Below the pieces are notes generated by a model. That model was given only the letters and a program-made list of their open reading frames with translations. It was not told the DNA's origin and did no database searches. This document shows positions 36,846 to 46,975 of a stretch of DNA of 62,612 nt, piece by piece. The position numbers and the translations under genes were made by a program. Origin of the DNA: Flavobacteriales bacterium. Its GTDB lineage: Bacteria; Bacteroidota; Bacteroidia; Flavobacteriales; JANQLC01. Position 1 is the first letter of the stretch. Each line of letters begins with the position of its first letter. The DNA lies in contig JANQLC010000037.1 of NCBI GenBank assembly GCA_028280815.1, positions 1 to 62,612 on the forward strand, written 5' to 3'.

Positions 36846-38564
36846 TTAGTTGATCAAGATATTTTCTTCCGGATACCGATGGAATTTGGTTTGCGCTTGA
36901 CGCAAAACCGCTATCAATATATTCAAAAAGCCCACCCTGCCGATCAACATCACAGCGATGAGGACGTACTTACTGGCTTCGCTGAGCGATGGAGTGATAC
37001 CCAAACTGAGCCCTACCGTTCCATAGGCGGAGAAACACTCGAAGACGATGCTGATCAGATTTTTGCTCGGCTCGAGGAGCAACAGCAAAAGGCTTGCCAT
37101 TCCAATGATGATAAGCGAAACGCATATAATGGCGAAGGCCCGGTTTACCGTGGTATCGGAGAGCTCTCGTCTGCCTAGTTCAATATGTCTTTTCCCCCGT
37201 GCTATAGCGAGTACGTTAAGTCCAGCAATGGCAAATGTACTGGTTTTTATGCCGCCACCTGTAGAAGCGGGTGAGGCGCCAATCCACATCAACAAGATGA
37301 CAAACAGCAGGGTCGACACGTTTAAGCGGGCGAAATCAATGGTACTAAAACCCGCTGTACGCGGGGTAACCGAACAAAACATAGCTGTGGTAAGCTTTCC
37401 AAACCAGCTGTCGTGCGCCATCAATACATTGGTCTTTTCGGCTAGGTAAATATAACTGAATCCCAGCAAGAGCAGGGCTGAAGTGGTGTAGAGTACAATT
37501 CGGGTATTGTGCGTGATAATCCGCTTGACAAAGCGCTTTTTGCCCTTCCCGCCAAAGAGATTTTTCAGATGAGTCTTGAAATAGGTATAGGAGTTAGACG
37601 CGATCCCATAGCCCAAGCCTCCAAAGACGACCAAAGCCATGATCAGCCATTGCATGAAGTAATTATAGCGCAAGCTATGGGCGTACAAGCCTTGTGAGGA
37701 GACGGAAAAACCCGCGTTGCAATACGCCGAAATCGCGTGGAAAATCGAGAAAAAGCCCTTGTTTGCAATGCTCGGATCGCCGAGTATCGAATCGAAGATG
37801 AAAAGGGCACCTATCAATTCGACGGTCAAGCTGAACACCACGATGCGCATGGCCATTTTCAATACTTCGTTTACGTTGTCCTTAGAGATAAAATCCTTTA
37901 CGTAAAGCGCCTCTTTAAAGGAACTCGTCTTGAAAAAGTAAGCGAAAAAAGAGGTGAAAGTCAAGATGCCCAAGCCCCCCAGCTGTATCAAAACCAAGAT
38001 GATGGTCTGCCCCAAAGCCGTAAAATCCCTGGCGGTATCCAAAACGATCAAACCGGTGACGCATACCGCGCTGAAAGCGGTAAACAAAGCATCGGTAAAG
38101 CGAATGCCGTGTACGGTCGCCTTGGGCAACATCAGCAACAGGGCACCGGTAAAAGCCAAGATCAAAAAACTGCCCACAAACAGGGCCGCTGGGTTGGCAG
38201 AGATAGCGTACATATAACTGACGAGGGTCACCAGCCGAACGACAAAATAAAAGATCAGGCCGATTTCCAGGACGTGTCTCGTCATATCGGGTCCTTTGGC
38301 GAGGTAGAGGATCGGTGAAAGCGATGCGGTAAGGCTGAGAATCCCGATGTTGATAGGCGTCAGGTTGCGCGTGAGGCGCTCATGTCTGAGCGCGTACTTC
38401 ATTACGTTACAGGCCGACAAAACAACTGTGAGTACAAACAAGCCCCCCGGCTCTAAAAGCCTGATCTCATCGCCTACTATGAAGCCAAAGTCAAAAATCA
38501 GAGCGCTGAGGGTGAGGATGTCTATGAGCCAATAGGGGATTCCGGTTGGAAATTTTGTACGCAA
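36846..38564 (-). CDS. Potassium transporter membrane subunit (TrkH/KtrB family)
   Basis: 572 aa with about ten membrane helices; the first 100 residues add two helices before the conserved core, as in other Bacteroidota homologues. Four pore-loop filter regions with central Gly are visible: [34 protein letters not shown] and [33 protein letters not shown] marks the intramembrane gating loop. Paired with the RCK subunit 11 bp downstream. Together they take up K+ for osmotic and turgor control. Confidence 0.93.
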   Translation of the reverse strand: MRTKFPTGIPYWLIDILTLSALIFDFGFIVGDEIRLLEPGGLFVLTVVLSACNVMKYALRHERLTRNLTPINIGILSLTASLSPILYLAKGPDMTRHVLEIGLIFYFVVRLVTLVSYMYAISANPAALFVGSFLILAFTGALLLMLPKATVHGIRFTDALFTAFSAVCVTGLIVLDTARDFTALGQTIILVLIQLGGLGILTFTSFFAYFFKTSSFKEALYVKDFISKDNVNEVLKMAMRIVVFSLTVELIGALFIFDSILGDPSIANKGFFSIFHAISAYCNAGFSVSSQGLYAHSLRYNYFMQWLIMALVVFGGLGYGIASNSYTYFKTHLKNLFGGKGKKRFVKRIITHNTRIVLYTTSALLLLGFSYIYLAEKTNVLMAHDSWFGKLTTAMFCSVTPRTAGFSTIDFARLNVSTLLFVILLMWIGASPASTGGGIKTSTFAIAGLNVLAIARGKRHIELGRRELSDTTVNRAFAIICVSLIIIGMASLLLLLLEPSKNLISIVFECFSAYGTVGLSLGITPSLSEASKYVLIAVMLIGRVGFLNILIAVLRQAQTKFHRYPEENILIN

Positions 38565-38744
38565 GGCCTATCCCTTTTTAGAAAAATGCAGCACAAAGTT
38601 ACCCAAACTTCGAGAAACCCGATGATTTTCTCAGAAAAAGAGCTGTGTCGTCCCACGAGAATTCACCGATTTTCGCCACATTATTTTTTTCTTTTCCCTA
38701 TCTTTATGGAAATTTGGCCTGTAATATGTGATCAACAGCCGTTT

Positions 38745-40697
38745 ATGAAATACGGGCGCATCTGGTTATTCACCGCGCTGCTAGGCCTTGTATCGAGCCT
38801 TAGGGCGAGCGCGCAGGAGAAAAAGTCCATTTACGATCCACGCGAATTGTGGGCCCCTTTCTTTTACGCGCATGGCGGAAACGGCTTCCGAAGCGCAGCG
38901 GGCAAGCCAGGGCCCGACTACTGGCAAAACCGTTCGGATTGTAAAATTACAGCTGTACTCGACACGCTGACCCATACGGTAAGGGGCATTGCGAAAATAC
39001 GTTACAAAAACAACAGCCCGGATGCACTGCATTTCCTATGGTTGCAACTCGACCAAAACATTTACCGAGAGGATTCGCGTGCCACAGCGACAACGCCAAT
39101 CGCAGGGGGGCGATTTGCAAATGAAGATTTCACCCAAGGCTATGTGCTCATCGGGGTCGAGGTCAATGGCAAAAAGGCCGATTACGTCACGAGCGATACG
39201 CGCATGCGGGTTCGACTAACTGAGCCCCTTTCGGGAAAGGGTGGGGTCGCCGATCTAAAAATCCAATTCCGGTTTACCGTTCCGAGAAAGGGAAGTGACC
39301 GCATGGGACGGCTGGCCACGCCAAACGGGGAAATCTATCAAATGGGTCAATGGTATCCGAGGATGTGTGTATATGATGACGTAAGAGGTTGGAACACATT
39401 GCCTTATCTGGGAGCGGGTGAATTTTACCTCGAGTACGGTGATATCGAATACACCATCGACGCCCCGGCGGGTATGGTCGTGGTCGGATCGGGCGTACTC
39501 CAAAACCCAAAGCAGGTCTTGACGAAAACCGAACGGAGACGGCTGGCCAAGGCTCAGCGCAGCGATCAAATCGTCGTGATTCGCAGTGCCAGCGACGTAA
39601 GAGACCCTCAATCGCGGCCCCGAATCGGTATGCTGACCTGGAGGTTTAGATGTGAACAAACCCGTGATGTAGCCTGGGCCGCCTCTCGAGCCTTTACCTG
39701 GGATGCCGCAAAAATAAATCTGCCCAACGGTGCGCACGGCCTCGCCCAGTCCTTGTATCCCATAGAAAGTCAGCAAGCCTGGAAGCGCGCTACCGAATAC
39801 ACCAAGCACAGCATCGAATTTTACGCCGACTACCTGTATCCCTACACCTATACCGTAGCGACCAACGTGGCGGGTCGGGTCAGCGGCATGGAATACCCAG
39901 GGATCGTCTTCTGCGATTATAAATGCAAAGGCCAATCTCTGTGGTTTACCACCACCCATGAATTCGGGCACAACTGGTTTCCCATGGTTGTGGGGAGCGA
40001 CGAGCGGCGGTACGCCTGGATGGACGAAGGCTTCAATACCTTCATCAATGGCTTGTGCACCGCCGATTTTAACGGAGGAGAATACGACACACCCGCCCAA
40101 GACTACGCGGTCAATTATTGTTTTAACCCCGATGGGGCGTGCATCATGACGATCCCCGATGTGCAACGCGGGCAAAACCTCGCCGCTGACGCCTACTACA
40201 AGCCCGCCATGGGATTGCGCCTACTGCGAGATGTAATCCTGGGTAGAGACCGATTCGATCAAGCCTTTAAGACTTACGTACACCGTTGGGCCTTTAAGCA
40301 CCCGACCCCTTGGGACTTCTTTCACAGCATGGAAAATGTAGCCGGCGAAGACCTGAGTTGGTTCTGGCGGGCGTGGTTTTTCAAAAATTACGCGCTCGAC
40401 CAAGCCGTGAAAGGGGTGGATTACATCGACGGTAAGCCGGCCAAAGGGGCTTTGATAACGGTGGAGAACCGGGGTAAAATGGCCTTACCGGTCATCGCGG
40501 CGATCACTGAATCCAATGGGGAAACCACTGTGGTAAAACTGTCGGTGGAAATTTGGCAGCGGGGCCCTACCTGGACTTTCCGATTCGATTCCCACTCGAA
40601 GATCGAACGGGTGGAATTAGATCCCGAACACCAGTTGCCCGACGCGAATCGCGCGAACAACATCTATGTAACAACCTATGGGACAAGTGAGAAATAG
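38745..40697 (+). CDS. Secreted M1-family metallopeptidase (aminopeptidase N type)
   Basis: About 650 aa from ATG 38745, which starts a signal peptide ([20 protein letters not shown], cleavage about SAQ); the longer frame from 38586 overlaps upstream DNA. Zinc-binding HEFGH in [17 protein letters not shown], with the third ligand Glu in [12 protein letters not shown] 18-19 residues later. The substrate-binding GxMEN motif appears as [10 protein letters not shown]. It has an N-terminal beta-domain, a thermolysin-like core and a C-terminal beta segment, and removes N-terminal residues from peptides in the periplasm or outside. It has no operon partner. Confidence 0.92.
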   Translation: MKYGRIWLFTALLGLVSSLRASAQEKKSIYDPRELWAPFFYAHGGNGFRSAAGKPGPDYWQNRSDCKITAVLDTLTHTVRGIAKIRYKNNSPDALHFLWLQLDQNIYREDSRATATTPIAGGRFANEDFTQGYVLIGVEVNGKKADYVTSDTRMRVRLTEPLSGKGGVADLKIQFRFTVPRKGSDRMGRLATPNGEIYQMGQWYPRMCVYDDVRGWNTLPYLGAGEFYLEYGDIEYTIDAPAGMVVVGSGVLQNPKQVLTKTERRRLAKAQRSDQIVVIRSASDVRDPQSRPRIGMLTWRFRCEQTRDVAWAASRAFTWDAAKINLPNGAHGLAQSLYPIESQQAWKRATEYTKHSIEFYADYLYPYTYTVATNVAGRVSGMEYPGIVFCDYKCKGQSLWFTTTHEFGHNWFPMVVGSDERRYAWMDEGFNTFINGLCTADFNGGEYDTPAQDYAVNYCFNPDGACIMTIPDVQRGQNLAADAYYKPAMGLRLLRDVILGRDRFDQAFKTYVHRWAFKHPTPWDFFHSMENVAGEDLSWFWRAWFFKNYALDQAVKGVDYIDGKPAKGALITVENRGKMALPVIAAITESNGETTVVKLSVEIWQRGPTWTFRFDSHSKIERVELDPEHQLPDANRANNIYVTTYGTSEK

Positions 40698-40982
40698 GCA
40701 AATGGTGCAGACGAATCGCCTTGAAATGGTCAAAGACGGCATGGCCCAGCGATTGCATGAATCGGGCGAAGAATGGATAAAAGTGGAAGGGTCTCGGCTC
40801 GCTGGCAGGCAAAAAGCCATACTTGGTGGCGATTAGGGGCGGCAACCTGGGTATTTTAAATTGCTGGAGTGCGCCCACTGGCATCAAATTAAGATCGACA
40901 AAACCGATAAAAGGAGCAGGTTTCACGGGGAGAGACACACCTCTGTACAGCGACTGGCATTCGGTTTAGAGCATTGATTTCC
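40698..40982. other. Region after the M1 peptidase; no firm gene
   Basis: A 44-codon plus-strand ORF (40702-40836; starts MVQTNRLEMVKDGMAQRLHE) continues in frame past its TAG for 47 more codons. It looks mildly protein-like but matches no family. The antisense frame 40567-40938 is about equally plausible. Neither is annotated as a gene. Confidence 0.3.
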
Positions 40983-41174
40983 CTAGGGTTTTTCACCGGC
41001 CTGTGCGAGAAAGTGCTGCAATTTTGCTGCGCTGTCTATCCCAAAATCCGCACCATATCGGTTAATCAAGTCGACCGCTTGTTTTAACTGGGTCGAACTG
41101 GTATTCGGAAACACTTCCTGCAAGTTCGATACGGTGGTTTTACAGGGCTTAGATTCTGCACAATTTAAACAGTC
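40983..41174 (-). pseudogene. Remnant resembling the start of a GH19 (chitinase/lysozyme-like) domain
   Basis: 63 open codons between in-frame stops on the minus strand, without a start codon. The text reads DCLNCAESKPCKTTVSNLQE, VFPNTSSTQLKQAVDLINRY, GADFGIDSAAKLQHFLAQAG. The pattern L.xVFPNTS...L..A...LN.Y...F.I.....L.HFLAQ.. is how GH19 lysozyme-like domains begin, and the next residues should be HE; here the frame instead ends EKP and stop. A Cys-rich lead is common in toxin-like Bacteroidota proteins carrying such domains. Probably the relic of a cell-wall-degrading effector or phage lysin. Confidence 0.45.
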
Positions 41175-41189
41175 TTATCCTTTGAAATA

Positions 41190-41650
41190 TCAGTTAAACA
41201 CAATATAACTTATCTTTTTTATTCTATCATTGGAATCGAAATAAATGCTTATATCTTCGGCGTCGCATGTCTCGCAACTAAAAGATACAGTCTTTGTACC
41301 GTCATAGATATAGGTTTTAACTTTACCCAGTTTTCCAATGGGATCGCCAATGGTCAGTGTCGTGCCCTTAATCGTTATGTTAGCCGTTTTTTCGTAAATA
41401 GTAAAGCCTACTAAACCATAGTTATTTCCCATATCGGTTCTGTCTTCAAAGTGAAAGGAAATTGCACCATAACAAAGGTAAATGTACAAACACGGTTCTG
41501 TTCCTTTTTTAGTTAATCAGAAGTGAGTGCTGGGCTTTGACCCGAGGCGCGTATATCCCAATCGTCATCGCGGACACAGCTGCTAATAAGCCCTAAACAG
41601 ACTGAGATAAGAACACGCTGCCCAACTGCAGATAAGCTTTGACCGAGCAT
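41190..41650 (-). pseudogene. Lipoprotein gene split by one frameshift
   Basis: The first frame begins at ATG 41650 with a lipoprotein signal (QRVLISVCLGLISSC) and stops at 41513. The second frame takes over at about 41,512 with TKKGTEPCLYIYLCYGAISF, continues through HFEDRTDMGNNYGLVGFTIY and TYIYDGTKTVSFSCETCD and stops at 41190. Joining them needs a shift of one base (or minus two) just before the TAA and gives about 150 residues. The C-terminal part is AT-rich with a beta-sandwich look and two Cys pairs. The family is unknown; the lipobox in one frame and a coherent domain in the other support a single original gene. Confidence 0.6.
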
Positions 41651-42257
41651 TTCTCAATTGTTTGGCTCAACGACTGTTAAGTTATTAAAAAAAATCAATA
41701 AAAGGCTAGGATTAATTTCTTATAACGTGACCAAGAGGATAGAACGCGCCCTGAAGCTGGTAATTTATGGCCCGCCAGATGGAATCAACTCGATGCCAGC
41801 TGATCGTTTACTTTTGCTGTGCCAGCGGACCCGGTTTTCGTTTGGATCGTCGTTTCTCGGGGCTTTATTTGAAGTGAGAAACGAGCGGGTTGCACAACCG
41901 GCGAGAAGTACTGATGAGCAGATTAAAACGGAGATGGAAAACGATTAAAAAACCAAGCGAAAAACGCAAGTCCTATACGGGCGGAAAGCGAAGAGAAGAG
42001 GCCGATTCACCTTTCGGATTATCCATGGGATCGAGTTCTTTTAATAGAATCAAAGGGCGGTACTGAAAATTCTATGACATGGAATTCACTGCTGCCATTC
42101 ACAGAAATGCTTTGAACGGGTCATGCAGAACCCAATACTTTGCTCCTGCTCTTTGTCTTCCTCAAAAAGGGCATAAAAAGCGCTTCTTATACTAGGTTGA
42201 TGAATATGCGAAAACACTAACCCCACAACGACCTTGAGGTCCACCGGCTGGAATCGA
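41651..42257. other. 600-bp region without a supported gene
   Basis: The 96-codon plus-strand ORF 41658-41948 has no recognisable domain, no promoter of the local type and low-quality composition, so it is not called. The rest (41,950-42,257) shows no ORF, tRNA or repeat that I could align. Confidence 0.4.
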
Positions 42258-43334
42258 CTATTCGGCTTTACCGGCTTTTTTCCCCTGCCCCGATTTCAGC
42301 GCATCCCAACCCTGTGCCTGTAGGGGAATGGCCCCCCCGTCACGGCTGATCAGATAGGCGCCTTTGTCTTTTTCCGCGATGTGGCCGATGACCGATAAGT
42401 TTGGATGATCCTTGATTTTGTCGTAGTCCTGGGCCTTGAGGGTGAAGAGCAGCTCATAATCTTCACCGCCGTTTAGCGCGGCTGTGATGGGGTTCAAATT
42501 CAGTTCTTCGGCTGCGCGAATCGCCTGCGGATCCAAGGGGATTTTATCTTCGTACAAGCGTGCGCCTACGTCCGATTGATCGCAGAGGTGCAAGATTTCA
42601 GAGGACAAACCGTCGGAAATGTCGATCATGGCTGTGGGTTTGACACCCAATTTCGCCAAGCGCGGTGGGATGTCTTGGCGCGCCTCGGGTTTGAGTTGGC
42701 GTTCCAACAAATAGGCATAAGGTGATAAATCTGGTTGTGTATGGGGGTTGACTTTGAAGACTTCATTTTCGCGTTCCAAAATCTGCAGGCCGAGGTAAGC
42801 GGCGCCCAAATCGCCGCTGACCACCAGCAAATCCATCGGTTTAGTCCCTTTTCGATACACGACTTCTTCCCTTTTGGCATAGCCTACAGCCGTAACGCCG
42901 ATGAGTAAGCCGGAAGCAGACGAGGTGGTATCACCACCTACGACATCGATATTATAATGTCGGCCAGCCATGCGGATTCCAGCGTAAAGCGCCTCGATCG
43001 CCTCTAGGGTAAAGCGGTTGGAGACCCCGAGAGAGACGAGGATTTGCGAGGCTTGGGCATTCATCGCATAGATGTCGCTCAGGTTGACGACCACCGCTTT
43101 GTATCCCAGGTGCTCAAGCGGTGTGTAAGCCAGGTTAAAGTGTACGCCCTCTACCAGCAGATCGGTAGAGACCAAGGTGTCTGCGTCCTCGAAGTGCAGC
43201 ACCGCTGCGTCGTCTCCCACGCCTTTGCGGGTGGATGGGTCTCGGAGCTGAATCCGCTCGGTGAGCGCTTTGATCAAGTCGAATTCCCCCAGCTCGGTGA
43301 GTGGGGTCGAATTTTGGTCTTTGTCCGCCAGCAT
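42258..43334 (-). CDS. thiL: Thiamine-monophosphate kinase
   Basis: 358 aa. It phosphorylates thiamine monophosphate to thiamine diphosphate with ATP. PurM/ThiL fold: N-terminal LTELGEFDLIKALTERI, nucleotide and metal residues in GVGDDAAVLHFEDADTLVST and DLLVEGVHFNL, NLSDIYAMNAQASQILVSLG, VGGDTTSS, and later TAMIDISDGLSSEILHLCDQ and LNGGEDYELLFTL. The C-terminus has a short Lys-rich tail. No thiamine riboswitch or other thi gene is in the window. Divergent from dinB, with 80 bp between starts. Confidence 0.95.
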   Translation of the reverse strand: MLADKDQNSTPLTELGEFDLIKALTERIQLRDPSTRKGVGDDAAVLHFEDADTLVSTDLLVEGVHFNLAYTPLEHLGYKAVVVNLSDIYAMNAQASQILVSLGVSNRFTLEAIEALYAGIRMAGRHYNIDVVGGDTTSSASGLLIGVTAVGYAKREEVVYRKGTKPMDLLVVSGDLGAAYLGLQILERENEVFKVNPHTQPDLSPYAYLLERQLKPEARQDIPPRLAKLGVKPTAMIDISDGLSSEILHLCDQSDVGARLYEDKIPLDPQAIRAAEELNLNPITAALNGGEDYELLFTLKAQDYDKIKDHPNLSVIGHIAEKDKGAYLISRDGGAIPLQAQGWDALKSGQGKKAGKAE

Positions 43335-43403
43335 CTCGCAAAGGTATGGCTTTTGGATCGAGTCATTCGCGTAGGCACCCGAGTAAAAGCCGTTTGATTT
43401 TCC

Positions 43404-43411
43404 TATCTTTA
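43404..43411 (+). promoter_or_regulatory. -7-like element just upstream of dinB
   Basis: TATCTTTA differs from TAnnTTTG only in the last base and sits 4 bp before the dinB ATG, which would give a leaderless or near-leaderless mRNA. No LexA-type palindrome was recognised. Confidence 0.35.
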
Positions 43412-43414
43412 CCC

Positions 43415-44506
43415 ATGGTGAAAGAAGTAAAAAAAAGACGTCAGATCATTCACATCGATATGGATGCCTTTTACGCCTCGGTGGAACAGCGCGATAGCCC
43501 CGAGTGGCGGGGCAAACCCATTGCCGTAGGGGGTGTTTCAGCGCGGTCTGTGGTCGCTGCTGCGAGTTATGAAGCGCGTAGATTGGGTGTGCGGAGCGCC
43601 ATGTCTGTAAAACAGGCTCGGGCGTGCTGTCCAGGGCTCATCTTCGTAAGGCCGCGCTTTGATGATTACCGCGAGATCTCTATGCAAATCCGGAAAATCT
43701 TTTTTCAATACACCGATGCGGTCGAACCCCTCGCTTTGGATGAGGCTTACTTAGACATCACGGCTGATGACAAAAGCGGGGTCTCAGCGGCGAAAGTAGC
43801 ACGAGACATTCGAAAGGAAATCTTCGAAAAAACGGGGCTCACAGCCTCGGCGGGTATATCCGTAAACAAGTTCCTAGCGAAACTCGCATCAGAGCTGGGC
43901 AAGCCCAATGGGCAAAGCGTAATCGCACCCGACCAAATCGATTCCTTTTTGGGGCGCCTGCCGATAGAAAGGTTTTACGGCATTGGAAGGGTCACGGCTC
44001 GCAAGATGAAAGACGAGGGAATTTTTACGGGAAAAGAGCTCAAGGCACAACGGCTCTCAGCCCTGGTGGAAGCCTTTGGCAAACGAGGCTACTACTATTA
44101 CCAGCTGGCGCGCGGCATTCACAACAGCCCGGTGAGGTCTGACCGCAAGCGGAAATCGATGAGCGTGGAAAACACCTTTTCCGAGGATAAGGTCGGCTTA
44201 GAAGCCTTGGAAAGTGAATTGGAAAAACGAATCGTGGAATTGGCCTCTCGCTTAGAGAGAGATGGATCGGCCGGCAGGACGGTCGTCCTAAAGCTAAAAT
44301 TTTCAAACTTCCAAACCCAAACGCGCAGTCGTACCACTTCGGGCTTTGTCTGTACCTTTGAGGAAATTTATCCGATTGCCAGGTCCTTGCTAGAGCGCAG
44401 CCGTTCATCGGAGGGCGTACGCCTTTTGGGGGTCGGCGTATCGAACCTCAAGCACGATCGAGAAGGGATGAGCCGCTTGCCCAGACAATTAAAAATATCT
44501 TTTTGA
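43415..44506 (+). CDS. dinB: DNA polymerase IV (Y-family)
   Basis: 363 aa from ATG 43415; the longer frame back to 43301 is antisense to thiL. Error-prone translesion polymerase. Catalytic carboxylates in HIDMDAFYASVEQR and VEPLALDEAYLDIT; fingers motif SYEARRLGVRSAMS; helix-hairpin-helix region GIGRVTARKM; little-finger domain about 240-355. It ends LPRQLKISF, which resembles the beta-clamp-binding motif (QL.LF-like). Followed after 3 bp by rfbC, an unusual operon partner. Confidence 0.95.
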   Translation: MVKEVKKRRQIIHIDMDAFYASVEQRDSPEWRGKPIAVGGVSARSVVAAASYEARRLGVRSAMSVKQARACCPGLIFVRPRFDDYREISMQIRKIFFQYTDAVEPLALDEAYLDITADDKSGVSAAKVARDIRKEIFEKTGLTASAGISVNKFLAKLASELGKPNGQSVIAPDQIDSFLGRLPIERFYGIGRVTARKMKDEGIFTGKELKAQRLSALVEAFGKRGYYYYQLARGIHNSPVRSDRKRKSMSVENTFSEDKVGLEALESELEKRIVELASRLERDGSAGRTVVLKLKFSNFQTQTRSRTTSGFVCTFEEIYPIARSLLERSRSSEGVRLLGVGVSNLKHDREGMSRLPRQLKISF

Positions 44507-44509
44507 CCC

Positions 44510-45064
44510 ATGCGCGTTACCGCAACCCCCCTCGATGGCTGCTTCGTGATCGAGCCCGAACTGATCGAAGACGAGCGCGGCTATTTCTTCGAGAGCTTTC
44601 ACCGAGAAAAATTCCGGGCCGCAACCCGGGTGAACGCCATCTTTGTGCAAGACAACCAGTCGGCTTCCAAATATGGCGTATTGCGGGGTTTGCATATGCA
44701 GAATCGCGATTGCGCACAAGCGAAGTTGGTACGGGCACTCAGCGGAAAAATATTGGATGTAGCGGTTGACCTGCGACCGGATTCCAAGACCTATGCGCGG
44801 TACTTTTCCATTGAGCTGTCCGGTGAAAACCGCAAACAACTGTTTATTCCCCGCGGTTTTGCACATGGCTTTGTCACCCTGAGCGAGGGCGCTGAGGTGT
44901 TTTACAAATGCGATGACTATTACGACAGAGACAGCGAGACCGGCATCCGTTACGACGATCCGCAATTGAACATCGATTGGCAAATCCAAAGGGACGCGAT
45001 CACCCTTTCTAAACGAGATGCTGCGCGCCAGAGTTTGAGCGAATGGGAAAGCGGGGTGCACTAA
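44510..45064 (+). CDS. rfbC: dTDP-4-dehydrorhamnose 3,5-epimerase
   Basis: 184 aa, normal length. Third step of dTDP-L-rhamnose synthesis for surface polysaccharide. Cupin fold: GYFFESFHREKFR, IFVQDNQSASKYGVLRGLHM with the catalytic His, VAVDLRPDSKTYARYF, and LFIPRGFAHGFVTLSEGAEV. The Tyr that usually follows LRGLH is Met here (LRGLHMQ), a small difference from most homologues. The 3' end overlaps rfbD by 22 bp. rfbA and rfbB are not in the window. Confidence 0.95.
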   Translation: MRVTATPLDGCFVIEPELIEDERGYFFESFHREKFRAATRVNAIFVQDNQSASKYGVLRGLHMQNRDCAQAKLVRALSGKILDVAVDLRPDSKTYARYFSIELSGENRKQLFIPRGFAHGFVTLSEGAEVFYKCDDYYDRDSETGIRYDDPQLNIDWQIQRDAITLSKRDAARQSLSEWESGVH

Positions 45065-45858
45065 AAGTGCTGATAACCGGTGCCGACGGCCAGCTGGGAA
45101 GGAGTTTCCGTCAGATCAGCCCGGGGTTTGGCCGATTTGATTTTTTCTTTGCGAGCCGCGGGGATTTAGATCTGAGCAACTGGCGCAGCGTAGCCTCTTT
45201 TTTCAAAGAAAAATCCTTTGACTTCGCGATCAATTGCGCCGCCTACACAGCTGTGGATCGGGCTGAAACTGAAAGGGAAGCCGCCTATGTGGGCAATGTG
45301 GCCACCGTAAAACACCTGGTGAAAGCCTGTGAGAAGTATGCTGTGATCCCAATACACTACTCCACCGATTACGTATTTGATGGCAAAAAAGACCAACCCT
45401 ATCGCGAAACCGATATCCCCAACCCGATCAATTATTACGGTTACAGCAAATGGCTGGGTGAAGGGGTGATTCAGCAATCCGGAATCGACTTTTACCTGTT
45501 TCGAACTTCATGGCTCTACAGCGACTACGGCAAAAATTTTATTAAAACCCTCATCCAAAAGGTCAAAACTCAGGCGGAGCTACAGGTCGTAAACGACCAA
45601 AGGGGGTGCTTGACGGCGGCCAGCTGGTTGGCCGCACAAACGCTAAAGGCGCTGCAGTGGGGACTTCCCTTTGGGTTGTATCACCTCTGCAGCCGGAGGT
45701 CGCAGACCCGATATGAAATCGCACGGGAAATCGCAGCCGAAGTAAATCCCAGATGCCGTGTAAAACCCATTGAGACCAAGGACTTAAACCCAGTGGCAAA
45801 ACGCCCCGGATACAGTGTATTGGATACGGCGAAGTACGATGCCTCTTTGCGCGACTAA
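45043..45858 (+). CDS. rfbD: dTDP-4-dehydrorhamnose reductase, short at the C-terminus
   Basis: 271 aa from ATG 45043 (a GTG at 45067 would avoid the overlap with rfbC). It reduces dTDP-4-keto-L-rhamnose to dTDP-L-rhamnose with NAD(P)H. Short-chain dehydrogenase features: LITGADGQLGRSF (nucleotide-binding Gly-rich loop), NCAAYTAVDRAE, HYSTDYVFDG, and the active-site YYGYSKWLGE. The C-terminal RPGYSVLDTAKYDASLRD stops where homologues (285-300 aa) continue with a final helix containing Pro-x-Trp. The stop at 45858 is about 100 bp before repeat array B, so the end may have been lost when the array expanded. Activity uncertain. Confidence 0.88.
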   Translation: MGKRGALKVLITGADGQLGRSFRQISPGFGRFDFFFASRGDLDLSNWRSVASFFKEKSFDFAINCAAYTAVDRAETEREAAYVGNVATVKHLVKACEKYAVIPIHYSTDYVFDGKKDQPYRETDIPNPINYYGYSKWLGEGVIQQSGIDFYLFRTSWLYSDYGKNFIKTLIQKVKTQAELQVVNDQRGCLTAASWLAAQTLKALQWGLPFGLYHLCSRRSQTRYEIAREIAAEVNPRCRVKPIETKDLNPVAKRPGYSVLDTAKYDASLRD

Positions 45859-46349
45859 CCTTCCAGTCGATGATGTGGTCCCGCTGATTGGGCAGAGCTA
45901 AATCCTCAGCCCATTCGAGTAATCGATTGCATACCGAGCGGTGGCTGTTGTTTGATCTCCCGACTCTTTTGATGACTTGAAAGGGAAGTATTTGTTTTTT
46001 ATTCCTGTGGCTCGGTTTGGAAGGGCGAATTATTTTTTGGTTTTTTACCTCAATCGCTGATCCGACATGCGGTCTTTGGTAAGAGATGCCCATCTAACTG
46101 GGTTGACGCTGTGATTTTTGTCGCTTATTCTAATCCGGAGTAGTCTGAAAAGACGATCTTATTTTTTGTCCTGTGCGCGTCGGTTTGAAAGCGCGGACTT
46201 GTTTTTTGGTGTTTGTCTTTTCGTCACAGTTTAAAAAGTGGGCCTATTTTTCTCGTTCTCATTTGAGGGTCTGAAAAACGGGTCGTGATTCTTTGTGTTT
46301 GTCTCTATGCGTGCGACCCTGGGTTTTCTGTCGCCTATTTATTCTGTGG

Positions 46350-46364
46350 TCAGCTGCGCTGACT
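46350..46364 (+). repeat. Hairpin element GTCAGC-TGC-GCTGAC with T-rich tail
   Basis: Perfect 6-bp stem, 3-base loop, followed by TTTTGTT. Same element as at 47392, 58120, 58517 and 58742. Terminator-like in shape, although the stem is short. Confidence 0.65.
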
Positions 46365-46619
46365 TTTGTTGGTTAGTCGAACGAGGTCGCGTCTGAGAAT
46401 GGGAACGGCTTGTTTTTTGATTTTTACCACATGGCGGTTGCAGCCTTACAGTGCATTGGGTGGATGGATACAGGCGTAGTGGGTCGATCTGGAAGGCGAG
46501 GGGTATTTTTTGGTTTCGTCTCTGAAGGAGACTGTTTAAAAGGGGCTATTTTTTGTTTTGATCCTGTTGACGGTTTAAAGAGGGACTTGGCTTTTGTCCT
46601 TTTGGAGCGTTTGAGCAGT

Positions 46620-46975
46620 CGGGTTGGGTTGCTGTTGGTTGGATTGGTGGTTCGCCGGTGAGCTTGTCGTGTGTTACACTGGTTTTCTGTCTCGCTTTTC
46701 TACTGTGGACTTGTCTTTTGCGGGTTGCTCGTCACTATTGTATTGGCTTGGCGTTAGCTCAGTTGGTTTGGTTGAGCTGGTTGGTTGCTTTGCATGGCAT
46801 GGGTTGGGTTCGTGGTGATTGGTTTGTTTGGTGCAGTTGCCTTGCTGGTCTGCTGGGTTGATTGGCTCATTGGGTTGGATTGAGTGGCTTGGATTGGCTG
46901 GGTTGCTCTGTCGCTGGTGTGCTGTGGCGTGGGTTGTTGTCGGGTTGATTGGATTGCGCTGATGCATTGCTAACT
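46620..46975 (+). repeat. GT-rich tract inside repeat array B
   Basis: The plus strand is built of GGTTGG, TTGGATTGG and GGTTGGTTG motifs and resembles the tracts at 9.4-9.6 kb and from 61.44 kb. It interrupts the 38-48 bp family B units. The plus-strand ORFs (for example 46658-46861) are Leu/Val/Trp-rich chance frames. Confidence 0.75.

Noticed and set aside
41658-41948. 96-codon plus-strand ORF
   Set aside because: No domain, signal or promoter; composition not convincing.
46658-46861. Trp/Leu/Val-rich ORF that looks like a membrane protein
   Set aside because: It is the translation of the GGTTGG repeat and has equivalents in the other GT-rich tracts.
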